Notes: generated from the letters alone by a model not told the origin. Counted from the stretch's first letter, positions 1-5,395 are shown. The stretch is DNA of 5,463 nucleotides from a bacterium (GCA_030588935.1 JAUUWR010000067.1:1-5463), one strand, 5' to 3'. Program-made: numbers and translations.

Positions 1-1479
1 TCTGATTGGCCTGTTTCAAGAAAAAGATATTGGGGGACTCCTTTGCCTATTTGGATTTGTGGAAAATGCGACAAGAAAATTGTTGTTGGGAGTATTAAGG
101 AATTGGAAAGATTATATGGCAAGAAAATTAAGAGTATGCACAAGCCAGAGATTGATTCTGTTGTTTTAAAATGTGGGTGCGACGGGCAGATGAAGCGGGT
201 TGAAGAAGTGTTGGATGTTTGGTTTGATTCAGGAGTTTCAAGTTGGGCTGCATTAGGAGATAAGTTTAAAAAATTCTGGCCTGCTGATTTAAATTTAGAA
301 GGAAAAGACCAGGTAAGGGGCTGGTGGAATTCCCAGCTAATTTTGTCTCAGATTAAATTTAATAAAAAACCTTTTGAAAATATTTTGGTTCACGGGATGG
401 TTTTGGATTTAGGAAAGAGGAAAATGTCTAAATCTAAAGGGAATATTATTTCTCCGCAGGCGATAATAGAGAAATACAGCAGAGATTATTTAAGATATTA
501 TTTTGTGAGGACATCTAAAGGAGAGGATTTTGCTTTTGATGAGTGCGAGTTTAAGGAAATTGGGAAGGTTTTTAGGGTTTTGAATAATGTGAATAGTTTT
601 GTTGGGCAATTAGGAAAGAAAAGAGGGAAGTTGGAGATAGAAGATAAATGGATATTGAGCAGGTTTAATTCTTTAGTGAAAGAAGTGACTAAGAATTATA
701 ATAATTTCAATCATTCTGAGGTTGTTCAAATGATTGAGGAATTTTTAATATTTGATTTATCAAGAACTTATATTCAGATAATTAGAGACAGGGCTGGTGA
801 AACTTATGATATTTTAAATAAAATTAGAATTGGTTTGTTGAAGTTATTAGCTCCAATAATTCCTTTTTTAACAGAGAGTTTGTGGCAGGATTTGAAGGGG
901 GGAAAGATTGCAGGACTCAAAGAGGAATCTGTCCATCTTTCTTTATTTCCTAAGATTAATAATAAATTAATTAATAAAAAACTAGAAAAAGATTTTGATT
1001 TGGTTTTGCAAATTGTTGAAAAAGGTTTGGCTTGCCGTGATAAAGCTAAGATTGGGTTGAAGTGGCCTTTAGCTAAGGCTATTGCTTCTATTGAAACTAA
1101 TATTAATAATCAGTTAAAAAAAATAATTGCTAATCAGTTGAATGTTAAGCGAGTAGAAATTAAGAAAGCAAAGCAGATTAGTGTAAAGTTGGATACTAAA
1201 TTAACTCCTAAACTTGAAGCAGAAGGTTATGCCCGCGAGATTTCGCGAAAAGTTCAGGCTGCTCGGAAAAAAGCTGGGTTGGTTAAGGCAGATAAGATTA
1301 GATTAGGAATTGTTGTTGATGGTGATTTTGTTAAGATGGTTGAGGGGCAAGTTAAGATGATTAAAGAGAGGACAAATAGTAAAGAGGTTTTGGTTAATCC
1401 TAAAAGGGAGAACTATAAGAATAAGTTTGAGGTTGAGATTAAAGATAAAAGTTTGAGGATTTTGTTTAGGAAGGTTTAG
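1..1479 (+). CDS. ileS: Isoleucyl-tRNA synthetase, C-terminal half (5' end outside window)
   Basis: This is a cytoplasmic class Ia enzyme that activates isoleucine with ATP and loads it onto tRNA-Ile. The frame is open from base 1 and gives 492 residues; archaeal IleRS is roughly 1000, so about half is visible. The window begins in the conserved DW-x-x-SR-x-RYWGTPLPIW segment (bases 4-54). A probable zinc site follows: CGKC at 58-69 and CGC at 172-180. Next come DVWFDSG (214-234) and the class I signature KMSKS (421-435), which binds ATP. The remainder is the helical anticodon-binding region and the C-terminal domain, including the family-typical EGYAREISRKVQ segment near 1216-1257. A TTG at 43 could be misread as a start, but the conserved residues before it show that the gene continues upstream. 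It converges on the next gene with 18 bases between stops; a T run at 1489-1493 may help end transcription. No disruption is seen. Confidence 0.96.
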   Translation, partial: SDWPVSRKRYWGTPLPIWICGKCDKKIVVGSIKELERLYGKKIKSMHKPEIDSVVLKCGCDGQMKRVEEVLDVWFDSGVSSWAALGDKFKKFWPADLNLEGKDQVRGWWNSQLILSQIKFNKKPFENILVHGMVLDLGKRKMSKSKGNIISPQAIIEKYSRDYLRYYFVRTSKGEDFAFDECEFKEIGKVFRVLNNVNSFVGQLGKKRGKLEIEDKWILSRFNSLVKEVTKNYNNFNHSEVVQMIEEFLIFDLSRTYIQIIRDRAGETYDILNKIRIGLLKLLAPIIPFLTESLWQDLKGGKIAGLKEESVHLSLFPKINNKLINKKLEKDFDLVLQIVEKGLACRDKAKIGLKWPLAKAIASIETNINNQLKKIIANQLNVKRVEIKKAKQISVKLDTKLTPKLEAEGYAREISRKVQAARKKAGLVKADKIRLGIVVDGDFVKMVEGQVKMIKERTNSKEVLVNPKRENYKNKFEVEIKDKSLRILFRKV

Positions 1480-1497
1480 ATAAATTGATTTTTCATC

Positions 1498-1821
1498 TTA
1501 ATAATGAAAATGTTTGCTTTTTAGTTCTATTTTAGCTAGAATCTTTCTAATTCCATCCTTATCTATTTTAGAATCATTATTTAAATAAAATCTTATCCAG
1601 TTTGTGTAAAGAACTAACATCTTTGCTTTTCTACATTTCATAGAACTACCAACAATTCCTTTTTCATCTTGTGGCAAATCAGGAATTCTTTCGCTAAGTT
1701 CTTCTAATGCTCCTATACTCCCATTAAATTCATGTTCTGCTCTTTCGAATTCCTTTTCACTATTATAACCATCAATCTTTGGATGAACAAGAAAATTTGT
1801 AATATACCTTATATCTCCCAT
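1498..1821 (-). CDS. Hypothetical protein, 107 aa, family not recognised
   Basis: I do not recognise this protein. It is a small, soluble-looking, charged protein of 107 residues, with no signal peptide, membrane segment or metal-binding cysteine cluster (a single Cys). A Glu-rich stretch (about residues 22-45, EKEFERAEHEF then ALEELSERIPDLP) and a Lys-rich C-terminal part (about 84-105) suggest an alpha-helical fold. Evidence that the gene is real is mostly contextual. It fills the space between ileS and a promoter region, and a TATA-like TTTATAAA box is centred about 25 bases upstream of its ATG, as expected for an archaeal leaderless transcript. No Shine-Dalgarno sequence precedes the start, consistent with leaderless initiation. 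It stands alone on its strand, converging with ileS and divergent from the TrmB-type regulator. No function is proposed. Confidence 0.7.
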   Translation of the reverse strand: MGDIRYITNFLVHPKIDGYNSEKEFERAEHEFNGSIGALEELSERIPDLPQDEKGIVGSSMKCRKAKMLVLYTNWIRFYLNNDSKIDKDGIRKILAKIELKSKHFHY

Positions 1822-1842
1822 ATTTTATAAATACGAATCAAG

Positions 1843-1850
1843 TTTATAAA
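1843..1850 (-). promoter_or_regulatory. TATA box for the 107-aa gene, leaderless transcript
   Basis: The sequence TTTATAAA reads the same on both strands and is centred about 25 bases upstream of the A of the ATG at 1821. Archaeal TATA boxes usually lie about 26 bases before the transcription start, so transcription should begin at or within a base or two of the start codon. The position is read directly; the activity is inferred. A second TTTATAA match at 1823-1829 is too close to the ATG to serve it. Confidence 0.55.
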
Positions 1851-1930
1851 ATTATATATAGTTTAATAATTATTTTATTTTTTTGGGATCTTACAATTTT
1901 ATCTATATCTTTACAAATATTAAGTTACTT

Positions 1931-1978
1931 AGATGAGTAGCTTAAGCATATCATATTCTCACTTACTCAAACTCATCT
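1931..1978. repeat. Inverted repeat of AGATGAGT
   Basis: AGATGAGT at 1931-1938 is the exact reverse complement of ACTCATCT at 1971-1978, with 32 bases between them. The same octamer occurs again in direct orientation at 2044-2051. The arms could form a stem or be separate binding sites. In an A/T-rich region, three exact octamers containing G and C are more than casual similarity, but the function is unknown. Confidence 0.4.
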
Positions 1979-2044
1979 TCCAAGCATAATATTTTTTTAA
2001 TTATAAGTATTGCCTCTAATAATATTTGAATTTTAAGTTCTGCA

Positions 2045-2068
2045 GATGAGTTGATGAATTTGATGAAA
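2045..2068 (+). repeat. Short tandem GATGA repeats
   Basis: GATGA occurs three times at spacings of 8 and 9 bases (2045-2049, 2053-2057, 2062-2066). The last two lie inside a 9-base tandem unit, TTGATGAA plus one base. The units resemble C boxes (RUGAUGA) of C/D guide RNAs, but no D box (CUGA) follows within the next 90 bases, so a C/D RNA is not called. They could be regulator half-sites. Confidence 0.4.
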
Positions 2069-2079
2069 ACCATTTTTAC

Positions 2080-2157
2080 CTCGATATTTCGAGAATTATG
2101 AGATTTTTGAGAAGATAAAACCTATTTTATCGACGACATTCTCTAAAATACATTTTT
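2080..2157 (+). ncRNA. Candidate structured small RNA (two hairpins and a T run)
   Basis: The first hairpin is CTCGA-TATT-TCGAG (2080-2093). The second runs from 2103 to 2149. It has an outer stem of five pairs (2103-2107 with 2145-2149), a T:T mismatch, five more pairs (2109-2113 with 2139-2143), a 7-base one-sided bulge GACGACA (2132-2138), seven pairs (2114-2120 with 2125-2131) and a CCTA loop. ACA follows the stem directly (2150-2152), then five T (2153-2157), a possible archaeal terminator. The ACA after a bulged stem recalls H/ACA guide RNAs. However, a pseudouridylation pocket needs unpaired bases on both sides, and no clear K-turn is seen. The structure lies upstream of the regulator's TATA box, so it is probably not in that gene's leader. 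Whether it is transcribed is unknown, and the strand is guessed from the T run. Confidence 0.25.
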
Positions 2158-2198
2158 CCTTATTATGTTTTGTATAACCATTATCAAATAACAAAAAC

Positions 2199-2207
2199 AT
2201 TTAAATA
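2199..2207 (+). promoter_or_regulatory. TATA box for the TrmB-family regulator
   Basis: TTTAAATA (2200-2207) follows the purine-rich stretch ACAAAAACA, which can act as a BRE element for TFB. A transcription start about 26 bases downstream would fall near 2230, leaving a leader of about 20 bases before the ATG at 2252. A second A/T-rich candidate, TATAAATTA at 2209-2217, would move the start about 10 bases later. The assignment rests on sequence and spacing only. Confidence 0.45.
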
Positions 2208-2214
2208 GTATAAA

Positions 2215-2241
2215 TTATTTTAGTTAGTAATATTAAAATAA
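2215..2241. promoter_or_regulatory. Possible operator: 8-bp inverted repeat over the predicted transcription start
   Basis: TTATTTTA (2215-2222) and TAAAATAA (2234-2241) are exact reverse complements with an 11-base spacer. Their position, just downstream of the TATA box and across the predicted start, is where an archaeal repressor would block transcription. Autoregulation by the regulator encoded downstream is an inference. A/T-only palindromes also arise easily by chance in DNA of this composition. Confidence 0.25.
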
Positions 2242-2251
2242 CAGCAAAAAG

Positions 2252-3055
2252 ATGATTGTTAAAGAGGAGTTTTTAAGCAGACTGAGAAAAATTTTTGACC
2301 TTAATTTGTATGAGGCAAAAGTGTGGACTGCGCTGTTATCGCGGGGAGTTTCTACTGCTGGTGAATTAAGTAATATTTCTGATGTTCCAAGAAGCAGAAC
2401 TTATGATATTCTCGAAACTTTAGAGAAGAAGGGATTTATTGTTATGAAGCTTGGAAAGCCAATCAAATTTGTGGCATTAAAGCCAGAGGAAGTTGTTGAG
2501 AGAGTAAAAAAAAATTTGATAGTGCAAGCTAATGAAAAAAGCAAGAGATTGGATAAATTAAAAAGCGAGGATATTCTTGAGGAATTAAGTTCATTATTTA
2601 CTGAAGGAGTTAAGTTTGTTGAGCCATCTGATTTGTCAGGAAGTTTGAGAGGAAGGCAGAATGTTTATAATCATTTAGATATGATGATAAGAGAGGCAGA
2701 GAAAACAATTACAATTGTTACAACTGCTCCTGGCTTGAACAGGAAATTAGAGGCATTAATGCCTTCGCTGGAAAAAGCTAAAAAAAGAGGAGTTGTAATA
2801 AGAATTGCTGCTAAGATTGATGATTCTAATAAAGAGATTGCAAAAGAGCTTTCCAAGGTTGCTGAAGTGAGAAATACAGGCGAGATTAGGGCGAGATTTT
2901 CTATAGTAGACAGCAATCAATTATTATTCTTGGTTTTAGATGATGAAACAGTTCATCCTAATTATGATGTTGCTATTTGGCTTAGCACAGATTTCTTTGC
3001 CTCTGCAATGGAGCAGTTGTTTGAGGCGGCTTGGAAGGGGTTTAAGAAGGTTTAA
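2252..3055 (+). CDS. TrmB-family transcriptional regulator (wHTH plus degenerate PLD-like effector domain)
   Basis: This is a DNA-binding regulator of 267 residues, close to the usual length for archaeal TrmB-like proteins. Residues about 14-75 form the TrmB winged helix-turn-helix: LNLYEAKVWTALL, then GELSNISDVPRSRTYDILETLEKKGFI with the recognition helix near 46-60, then the wing around 64-75. Residues 78-112 look like a charged helical linker suited to dimerisation. Residues about 135-267 resemble the phospholipase D-like domain that serves as sensor domain in many family members. The segment IRARFSIVDSNQLLF (212-226) aligns with the HxKxxxxD motif but lacks the His and Lys, so enzymatic activity is not expected. 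The ligand is unknown; sugar sensing as in Thermococcus TrmB should not be assumed. The ATG start gives the full HTH, and a TATA box lies about 50 bases upstream. A TM2-domain gene starts 3 bases after the stop. An inverted repeat at its promoter may be its own operator. Confidence 0.88.
   Translation: MIVKEEFLSRLRKIFDLNLYEAKVWTALLSRGVSTAGELSNISDVPRSRTYDILETLEKKGFIVMKLGKPIKFVALKPEEVVERVKKNLIVQANEKSKRLDKLKSEDILEELSSLFTEGVKFVEPSDLSGSLRGRQNVYNHLDMMIREAEKTITIVTTAPGLNRKLEALMPSLEKAKKRGVVIRIAAKIDDSNKEIAKELSKVAEVRNTGEIRARFSIVDSNQLLFLVLDDETVHPNYDVAIWLSTDFFASAMEQLFEAAWKGFKKV
3046..3050 (+). promoter_or_regulatory. Ribosome binding site for the TM2-domain gene
   Basis: GAAGG lies 8 bases before the ATG at 3059, inside the last codons of the regulator gene. 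It is a partial match to the Shine-Dalgarno consensus. It fits a gene translated from the same mRNA as its upstream neighbour, but the same bases also encode the regulator's Lys-Lys-Val end, so the match may be incidental. Confidence 0.4.
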
Positions 3056-3058
3056 AAT

Positions 3059-3274
3059 ATGGCAAAAAGAAAAGTTAATTGGTTATTAGTATTATTAATG
3101 TCTGTAATTTTTGGAAGTTTAGGAGTTGATAGATTTATTATGGGTAAAATTGGGACTGGTATCCTTAAATTAATTACTTTTGGAGGTCTTGGTGTTTGGT
3201 GGCTGGTTGATGTAATACTAATAGCATCTAAATATAATTTTAAAGATATAGTTTGGGTTGATAATTTCTCCTAA
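3059..3274 (+). CDS. TM2-domain membrane protein, 71 aa
   Basis: This is a small integral membrane protein with the TM2 domain layout: two hydrophobic helices joined by a short conserved turn. Helix 1 spans about residues 8-22. The turn GVDRFIMG (22-29) matches the family pattern G-x-[HD]-RFY-x-G. Helix 2 spans about 34-57 and contains GVWWLVD (45-51), the typical G-[IV]-W-x-[LIV]-[LIV]-D signature. The N-terminus is Lys/Arg-rich (AKRKVNW), which favours an inside orientation. TM2 proteins occur in bacteria, archaea and animals, and their biochemical role is mostly unknown. The gene follows the TrmB-type regulator after only 3 bases and is probably co-transcribed, so it may be controlled by that regulator. 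It converges with the glycosyltransferase gene, with 24 bases between stops. The family call is firm and the function is open. Confidence 0.85.
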   Translation: MAKRKVNWLLVLLMSVIFGSLGVDRFIMGKIGTGILKLITFGGLGVWWLVDVILIASKYNFKDIVWVDNFS

Positions 3275-3289
3275 CAAACAATACACGCC

Positions 3290-3305
3290 TGCTTGATTTT
3301 AAGCA
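3290..3305. terminator. Weak hairpin between convergent genes, possible two-way terminator
   Basis: TGCTT and AAGCA form a 5-bp stem around GATTTT, followed on the plus strand by a T-rich stretch (3306-3315). It sits across the junction of two converging genes, where transcripts in both directions need to end. The stem is short and archaeal termination relies mainly on T runs, so this is only a candidate. Confidence 0.25.
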
Positions 3306-4015
3306 TATTCTTTTTCTGTCCAGGGCTTATGCAAATGCTTTACCTGAATGTCAGAATCTAAAAATAATTGATATCCATTATTTTCTGCATCTTCACAAAA
3401 TAGTAAATCATCAAATGCTTTTTTGTTTTCTATAAATTTGAATTTAATTTTTTTTAAAACATTTCTGCTGATTAAAGCACAGCCTATCCCAAACCCACCA
3501 ACTTCTGAAATTCCTTTGTTTTTAACTTGTTGAGGTAATGCTCTTTTAACTCTATTTTTTTCCTTAACCTTAAGCCAAATCAAAGCCAATTCCAAAAAAG
3601 CATTATGAATCTCTCCAGTTTCTTTATCTTTTAAGCCAACTAAAACTGGTTTTGAATAATATGCAGAAATTATTTTTTTATTTGCTTTTAAAAGTTTTTC
3701 TAAAATATCTTTTTTAGGAATAACATCTTGTTCTAAAGAAAAAAAATAATCATAATCCTCATCTAAAACTTTTTGTCTTAATAGATTTCTTGAATAAGCA
3801 ATTCTTTGTTTCACATCATTAAAATAAGGAGATTTAACAATGTTAGCTTTTTGTTTTAATTCATTGAAAAAATCGTCTTCTTTTGAATTGTCAACTAATA
3901 TATAATCTATTTCATGTTCTTTAGAATGATTAATGATTTCCTTTACTCTTTCCAGCCATTCATCAACACAATATCTGTATCTCGAGTATGTTGGACATCC
4001 AATTAAAATTTTCAT
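3299..4015 (-). CDS. GT-A-like glycosyltransferase (family 2-type), 238 aa
   Basis: This is probably a soluble sugar-nucleotide-dependent glycosyltransferase. The N-terminus MKILIGCPTYSR begins with the beta strand and loop that bind the nucleotide in GT-A folds. DYILVDNS (37-44) is the second strand. YDYFFSLEQDVIP (88-100) carries EQD at 95-97 where the metal-binding DxD motif is expected. GGFGIGCALISR (173-184) matches the acceptor-side segment of this fold. FCEDAENNGYQLFLDSD (206-222) followed by His227 and His229 fits the ED...G...D...H pattern of family 2-like enzymes. No membrane helix is seen, and at 238 residues it is near minimal for the fold. Its ATG overlaps the mtaB stop in an ATGA junction, and GGGGAG lies 5 bases upstream, so it is translationally coupled to mtaB. 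Donor and acceptor are unknown. The DxD variant means that activity is likely but not assured. Confidence 0.75.
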   Translation of the reverse strand: MKILIGCPTYSRYRYCVDEWLERVKEIINHSKEHEIDYILVDNSKEDDFFNELKQKANIVKSPYFNDVKQRIAYSRNLLRQKVLDEDYDYFFSLEQDVIPKKDILEKLLKANKKIISAYYSKPVLVGLKDKETGEIHNAFLELALIWLKVKEKNRVKRALPQQVKNKGISEVGGFGIGCALISRNVLKKIKFKFIENKKAFDDLLFCEDAENNGYQLFLDSDIQVKHLHKPWTEKEYA

Positions 4016-5364
4016 TTTATCTCCCCAATCATATGATGCACACCAACATCTTTGATTTTAACTTCTATATTCTTGCCTAATAAATTATCCTTATTATTAA
4101 TTAAGACTATATTATAATTTTCATCACGCGATTCAAACAAATTATCACCAAGCTTTTTATTAACAAAAACTTTAATTTCCTTATTTAGGAATTTTTGTTT
4201 GTTTGCAAGAGCTGTTTCTCGATGAGCTTGCATAATTTCGGTTGTTCTTTTACTAATTATTTCTGGTTTTAATTGTTTAAGTTTCCCTGCTTGTGTTTCT
4301 TTATGAGAAGAAAACTTACTTAGATTAAAAACATCTGGCTTGATTTTTTTTATGAAATTTAAGTTTTGCTTGTGGTCTGCCTGCGTTTCTGTTGGATAGC
4401 CAACAATAATATCTGTTGAGATTGTTATGTTTGGAATTTGTTTTCTGAATTTTTTTATAATTTCTTCTGCTTGTTCTATTGTATATAAGCGGTTCATATG
4501 TTTTAGAATTTTATTTGATGCTGATTGAATTGGAATATGGAGGAATTTATAGATTTTAGGATGTTTGTAGATTTGAATTAGTTCATTAGCGATTAGATAG
4601 ACATTATTTGGATCCATCATTCCTAAACGAAGTTTGAATCTGTGATTTAGATTTAAGATTTTATTTAGAAGTTTTGGGAGTTTTTGTTCTCCTTTATCCA
4701 TAGCAAGGGAAACTAACGTTTCCCTTCCGTAACCTTTCCTTGAATTTGCCCAGTCCAACCCATAATTTGCATTATCTTGTGATGTTATCCAAACTTCTTT
4801 TGCTCCGGATTTTAAATCTGATTCAATTGATTTTATGATTTCTTGTTCTGGATATGAAAAAAGTTTTCCTTTTGCTAATCTGCTTTTACAATATGAACAA
4901 TTTCCTAAACAACCTTCACTTATTTGAGTAATACTAATTAACTTATTTTTAGGAATTTTTGGTAATAATAATTTTGTCTCATTATTATTATCTAATAATT
5001 TGTTTTGCTTAGCTGATGTGAATTGGGGGTTATTATAAGAATTAATAAGTTTAACAATATCTTTAAAATGATGAGTTCCTAAAAGAATTGTATTTGAGTT
5101 TAATTGTTTAATTTGTTTTGCATCTGTTTCAGGCATGCATCCTGTTATTATGATTAGTTTTTTTGTTTTAGGTAAATCCTGAATTCTTCTTTTAATTTTA
5201 TTTTCGGTTTTTTGTTTTACAATGCAAGTATTTAGTATTATTATGTCTGCTATTTTCTCATTGTTAGTTATTTCATAGCCGGATTGTTTTAACAGGCCTT
5301 TAAGTATTTCTGAATTGTTTTGATTGGCTGTGCAGCCGAATGTTTGGATGTGGATGTATTTCAT
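4012..5364 (-). CDS. mtaB: Archaeal MtaB/CDKAL1-type tRNA (t6A37) methylthiotransferase
   Basis: This radical-SAM enzyme adds a methylthio group to N6-threonylcarbamoyladenosine at position 37 of tRNAs reading ANN codons. It has 450 residues and three domains. The N-terminal methylthiotransferase domain (1 to about 110) has the three cluster-binding cysteines Cys11 (TFGC), Cys47 (NTC) and Cys76 (TGCMPE). The radical-SAM core (about 140-370) has GCLGNCSYCKSR with Cys152, Cys156 and Cys159 binding the second 4Fe-4S cluster, then WITSQDNANYGLD (192-204), HIPIQSASNKIL (276-287) and STDIIVGYPTET (316-327). A C-terminal TRAM-like RNA-binding domain covers about 390-450. Residues 205-223 look like an extra in-frame insertion between YGLD and KGEQKLP; without it the protein is about 431 residues, nearer the archaeal norm. 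A TATA box about 26 bases upstream of the ATG suggests a leaderless transcript. The gene lies 31 bases after the argS stop, and its own stop overlaps the glycosyltransferase start. The methylthiotransferase call is firm; the t6A substrate is inferred from the archaeal subfamily. Confidence 0.92.
   Translation of the reverse strand: MKYIHIQTFGCTANQNNSEILKGLLKQSGYEITNNEKIADIIILNTCIVKQKTENKIKRRIQDLPKTKKLIIITGCMPETDAKQIKQLNSNTILLGTHHFKDIVKLINSYNNPQFTSAKQNKLLDNNNETKLLLPKIPKNKLISITQISEGCLGNCSYCKSRLAKGKLFSYPEQEIIKSIESDLKSGAKEVWITSQDNANYGLDWANSRKGYGRETLVSLAMDKGEQKLPKLLNKILNLNHRFKLRLGMMDPNNVYLIANELIQIYKHPKIYKFLHIPIQSASNKILKHMNRLYTIEQAEEIIKKFRKQIPNITISTDIIVGYPTETQADHKQNLNFIKKIKPDVFNLSKFSSHKETQAGKLKQLKPEIISKRTTEIMQAHRETALANKQKFLNKEIKVFVNKKLGDNLFESRDENYNIVLINNKDNLLGKNIEVKIKDVGVHHMIGEIK
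4021..4026 (-). promoter_or_regulatory. Shine-Dalgarno site for the glycosyltransferase
   Basis: On the minus strand GGGGAG lies 5 bases before the ATG at 4015, inside the last codons of mtaB. It supports this start codon and fits translation as an internal gene of a polycistronic mRNA. The 107-aa gene on this strand, which appears leaderless, has no such site. Confidence 0.6.
4696..4752 (-). mobile_element. Candidate 57-base palindromic insertion element inside mtaB, read in frame
   Basis: This segment encodes residues 205-223, WANSRKGYGRETLVSLAMD, which have no counterpart in the usual YGLD...LPxLL context of MiaB-like proteins. It includes a perfect 9-bp inverted repeat (4705-4713 with 4718-4726) with a 4-base loop. 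TCCA occurs at 4697-4700 and again at 4754-4757, exactly 57 bases apart, as a target duplication would. G+C is about 44% (25 of 57), well above the flanking gene. The length is a multiple of three and opens no stop codon, so the reading frame survives. Caution: the same loop varies in length in related enzymes such as RimO, so it could be an ordinary lineage-specific loop, and the repeat could be chance. Confidence 0.45.
4705..4726. repeat. Perfect 9-bp inverted repeat with 4-base loop
   Basis: AAGGGAAAC (4705-4713) pairs without mismatch with GTTTCCCTT (4718-4726) around TAAC. It is the most stable perfect hairpin I found in the window and lies within coding sequence, covering codons for residues 214-220 of the methylthiotransferase. 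It could fold both in DNA and in the mRNA. Confidence 0.85.
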
Positions 5365-5385
5365 AGAATTAATGTAGAATTAAGG

Positions 5386-5394
5386 TATTTAAAA
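5386..5394 (-). promoter_or_regulatory. TATA box for mtaB, leaderless transcript
   Basis: On the minus strand TTTTAAATA is centred about 26 bases before the A of the mtaB ATG at 5364, which places the transcription start at the start codon. It sits in the 31-base gap directly after the upstream argS stop codon (5396-5398). No Shine-Dalgarno sequence precedes the ATG, which agrees with leaderless initiation. mtaB could also be read through from argS. Confidence 0.55.
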
Positions 5395-5395
5395 T

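Larger units (their letters stand above)
1822..2251. other. Divergent intergenic region, about 430 bases, no protein gene
   Basis: This is the only long gene-free stretch in the window. It is strongly A/T-rich and is interrupted by stops in all frames; the longest reading frames are trivial. It holds the TATA boxes for the flanking divergent genes at its two ends. Between them are three copies of the octamer AGATGAGT (1931-1938, inverted at 1971-1978, direct at 2044-2051), a run of three GATGA units (2045-2066), a 5-bp hairpin (2080-2093), and a longer bulged hairpin (2103-2149) followed by five T. The length is large for such a compact genome, which suggests regulatory or non-coding RNA content. 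No tRNA, CRISPR repeat or transposon end is seen. Confidence 0.7.

Noticed and set aside
43..45. TTG as start of the isoleucyl-tRNA synthetase
   Set aside because: The frame is open to base 1, and the codons before 43 encode the conserved DW...SR.RYWGTP segment of IleRS, so the gene is cut by the window edge rather than starting here.
1933..1989. Short plus-strand reading frame of 18 codons starting at ATG 1933
   Set aside because: It is very short, overlaps the AGATGAGT inverted repeat, and has no ribosome site and no recognisable product.
2045..2157. C/D box guide RNA suggested by GATGA repeats
   Set aside because: No D or D' box (CTGA) is present between the GATGA units and the end of the region, so the C/D architecture is missing.
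1822..2251. CRISPR array or tRNA gene in the long intergenic region
   Set aside because: The repeats are only 5-9 bases with irregular spacing, and no cloverleaf or GGTTCGAATCC-like T-arm is present.
2671..2916. 81-codon reading frame on the minus strand
   Set aside because: It lies entirely inside the TrmB-family regulator in antisense, with no promoter, ribosome site or recognisable domain. It is a shadow of a real gene.
4696..4752. Intein or intron in mtaB
   Set aside because: At 57 bases it is far too short for an intein, it lacks splicing motifs, and it stays in frame. A bulge-helix-bulge archaeal intron is not expected in this type of gene and no such motif was seen.
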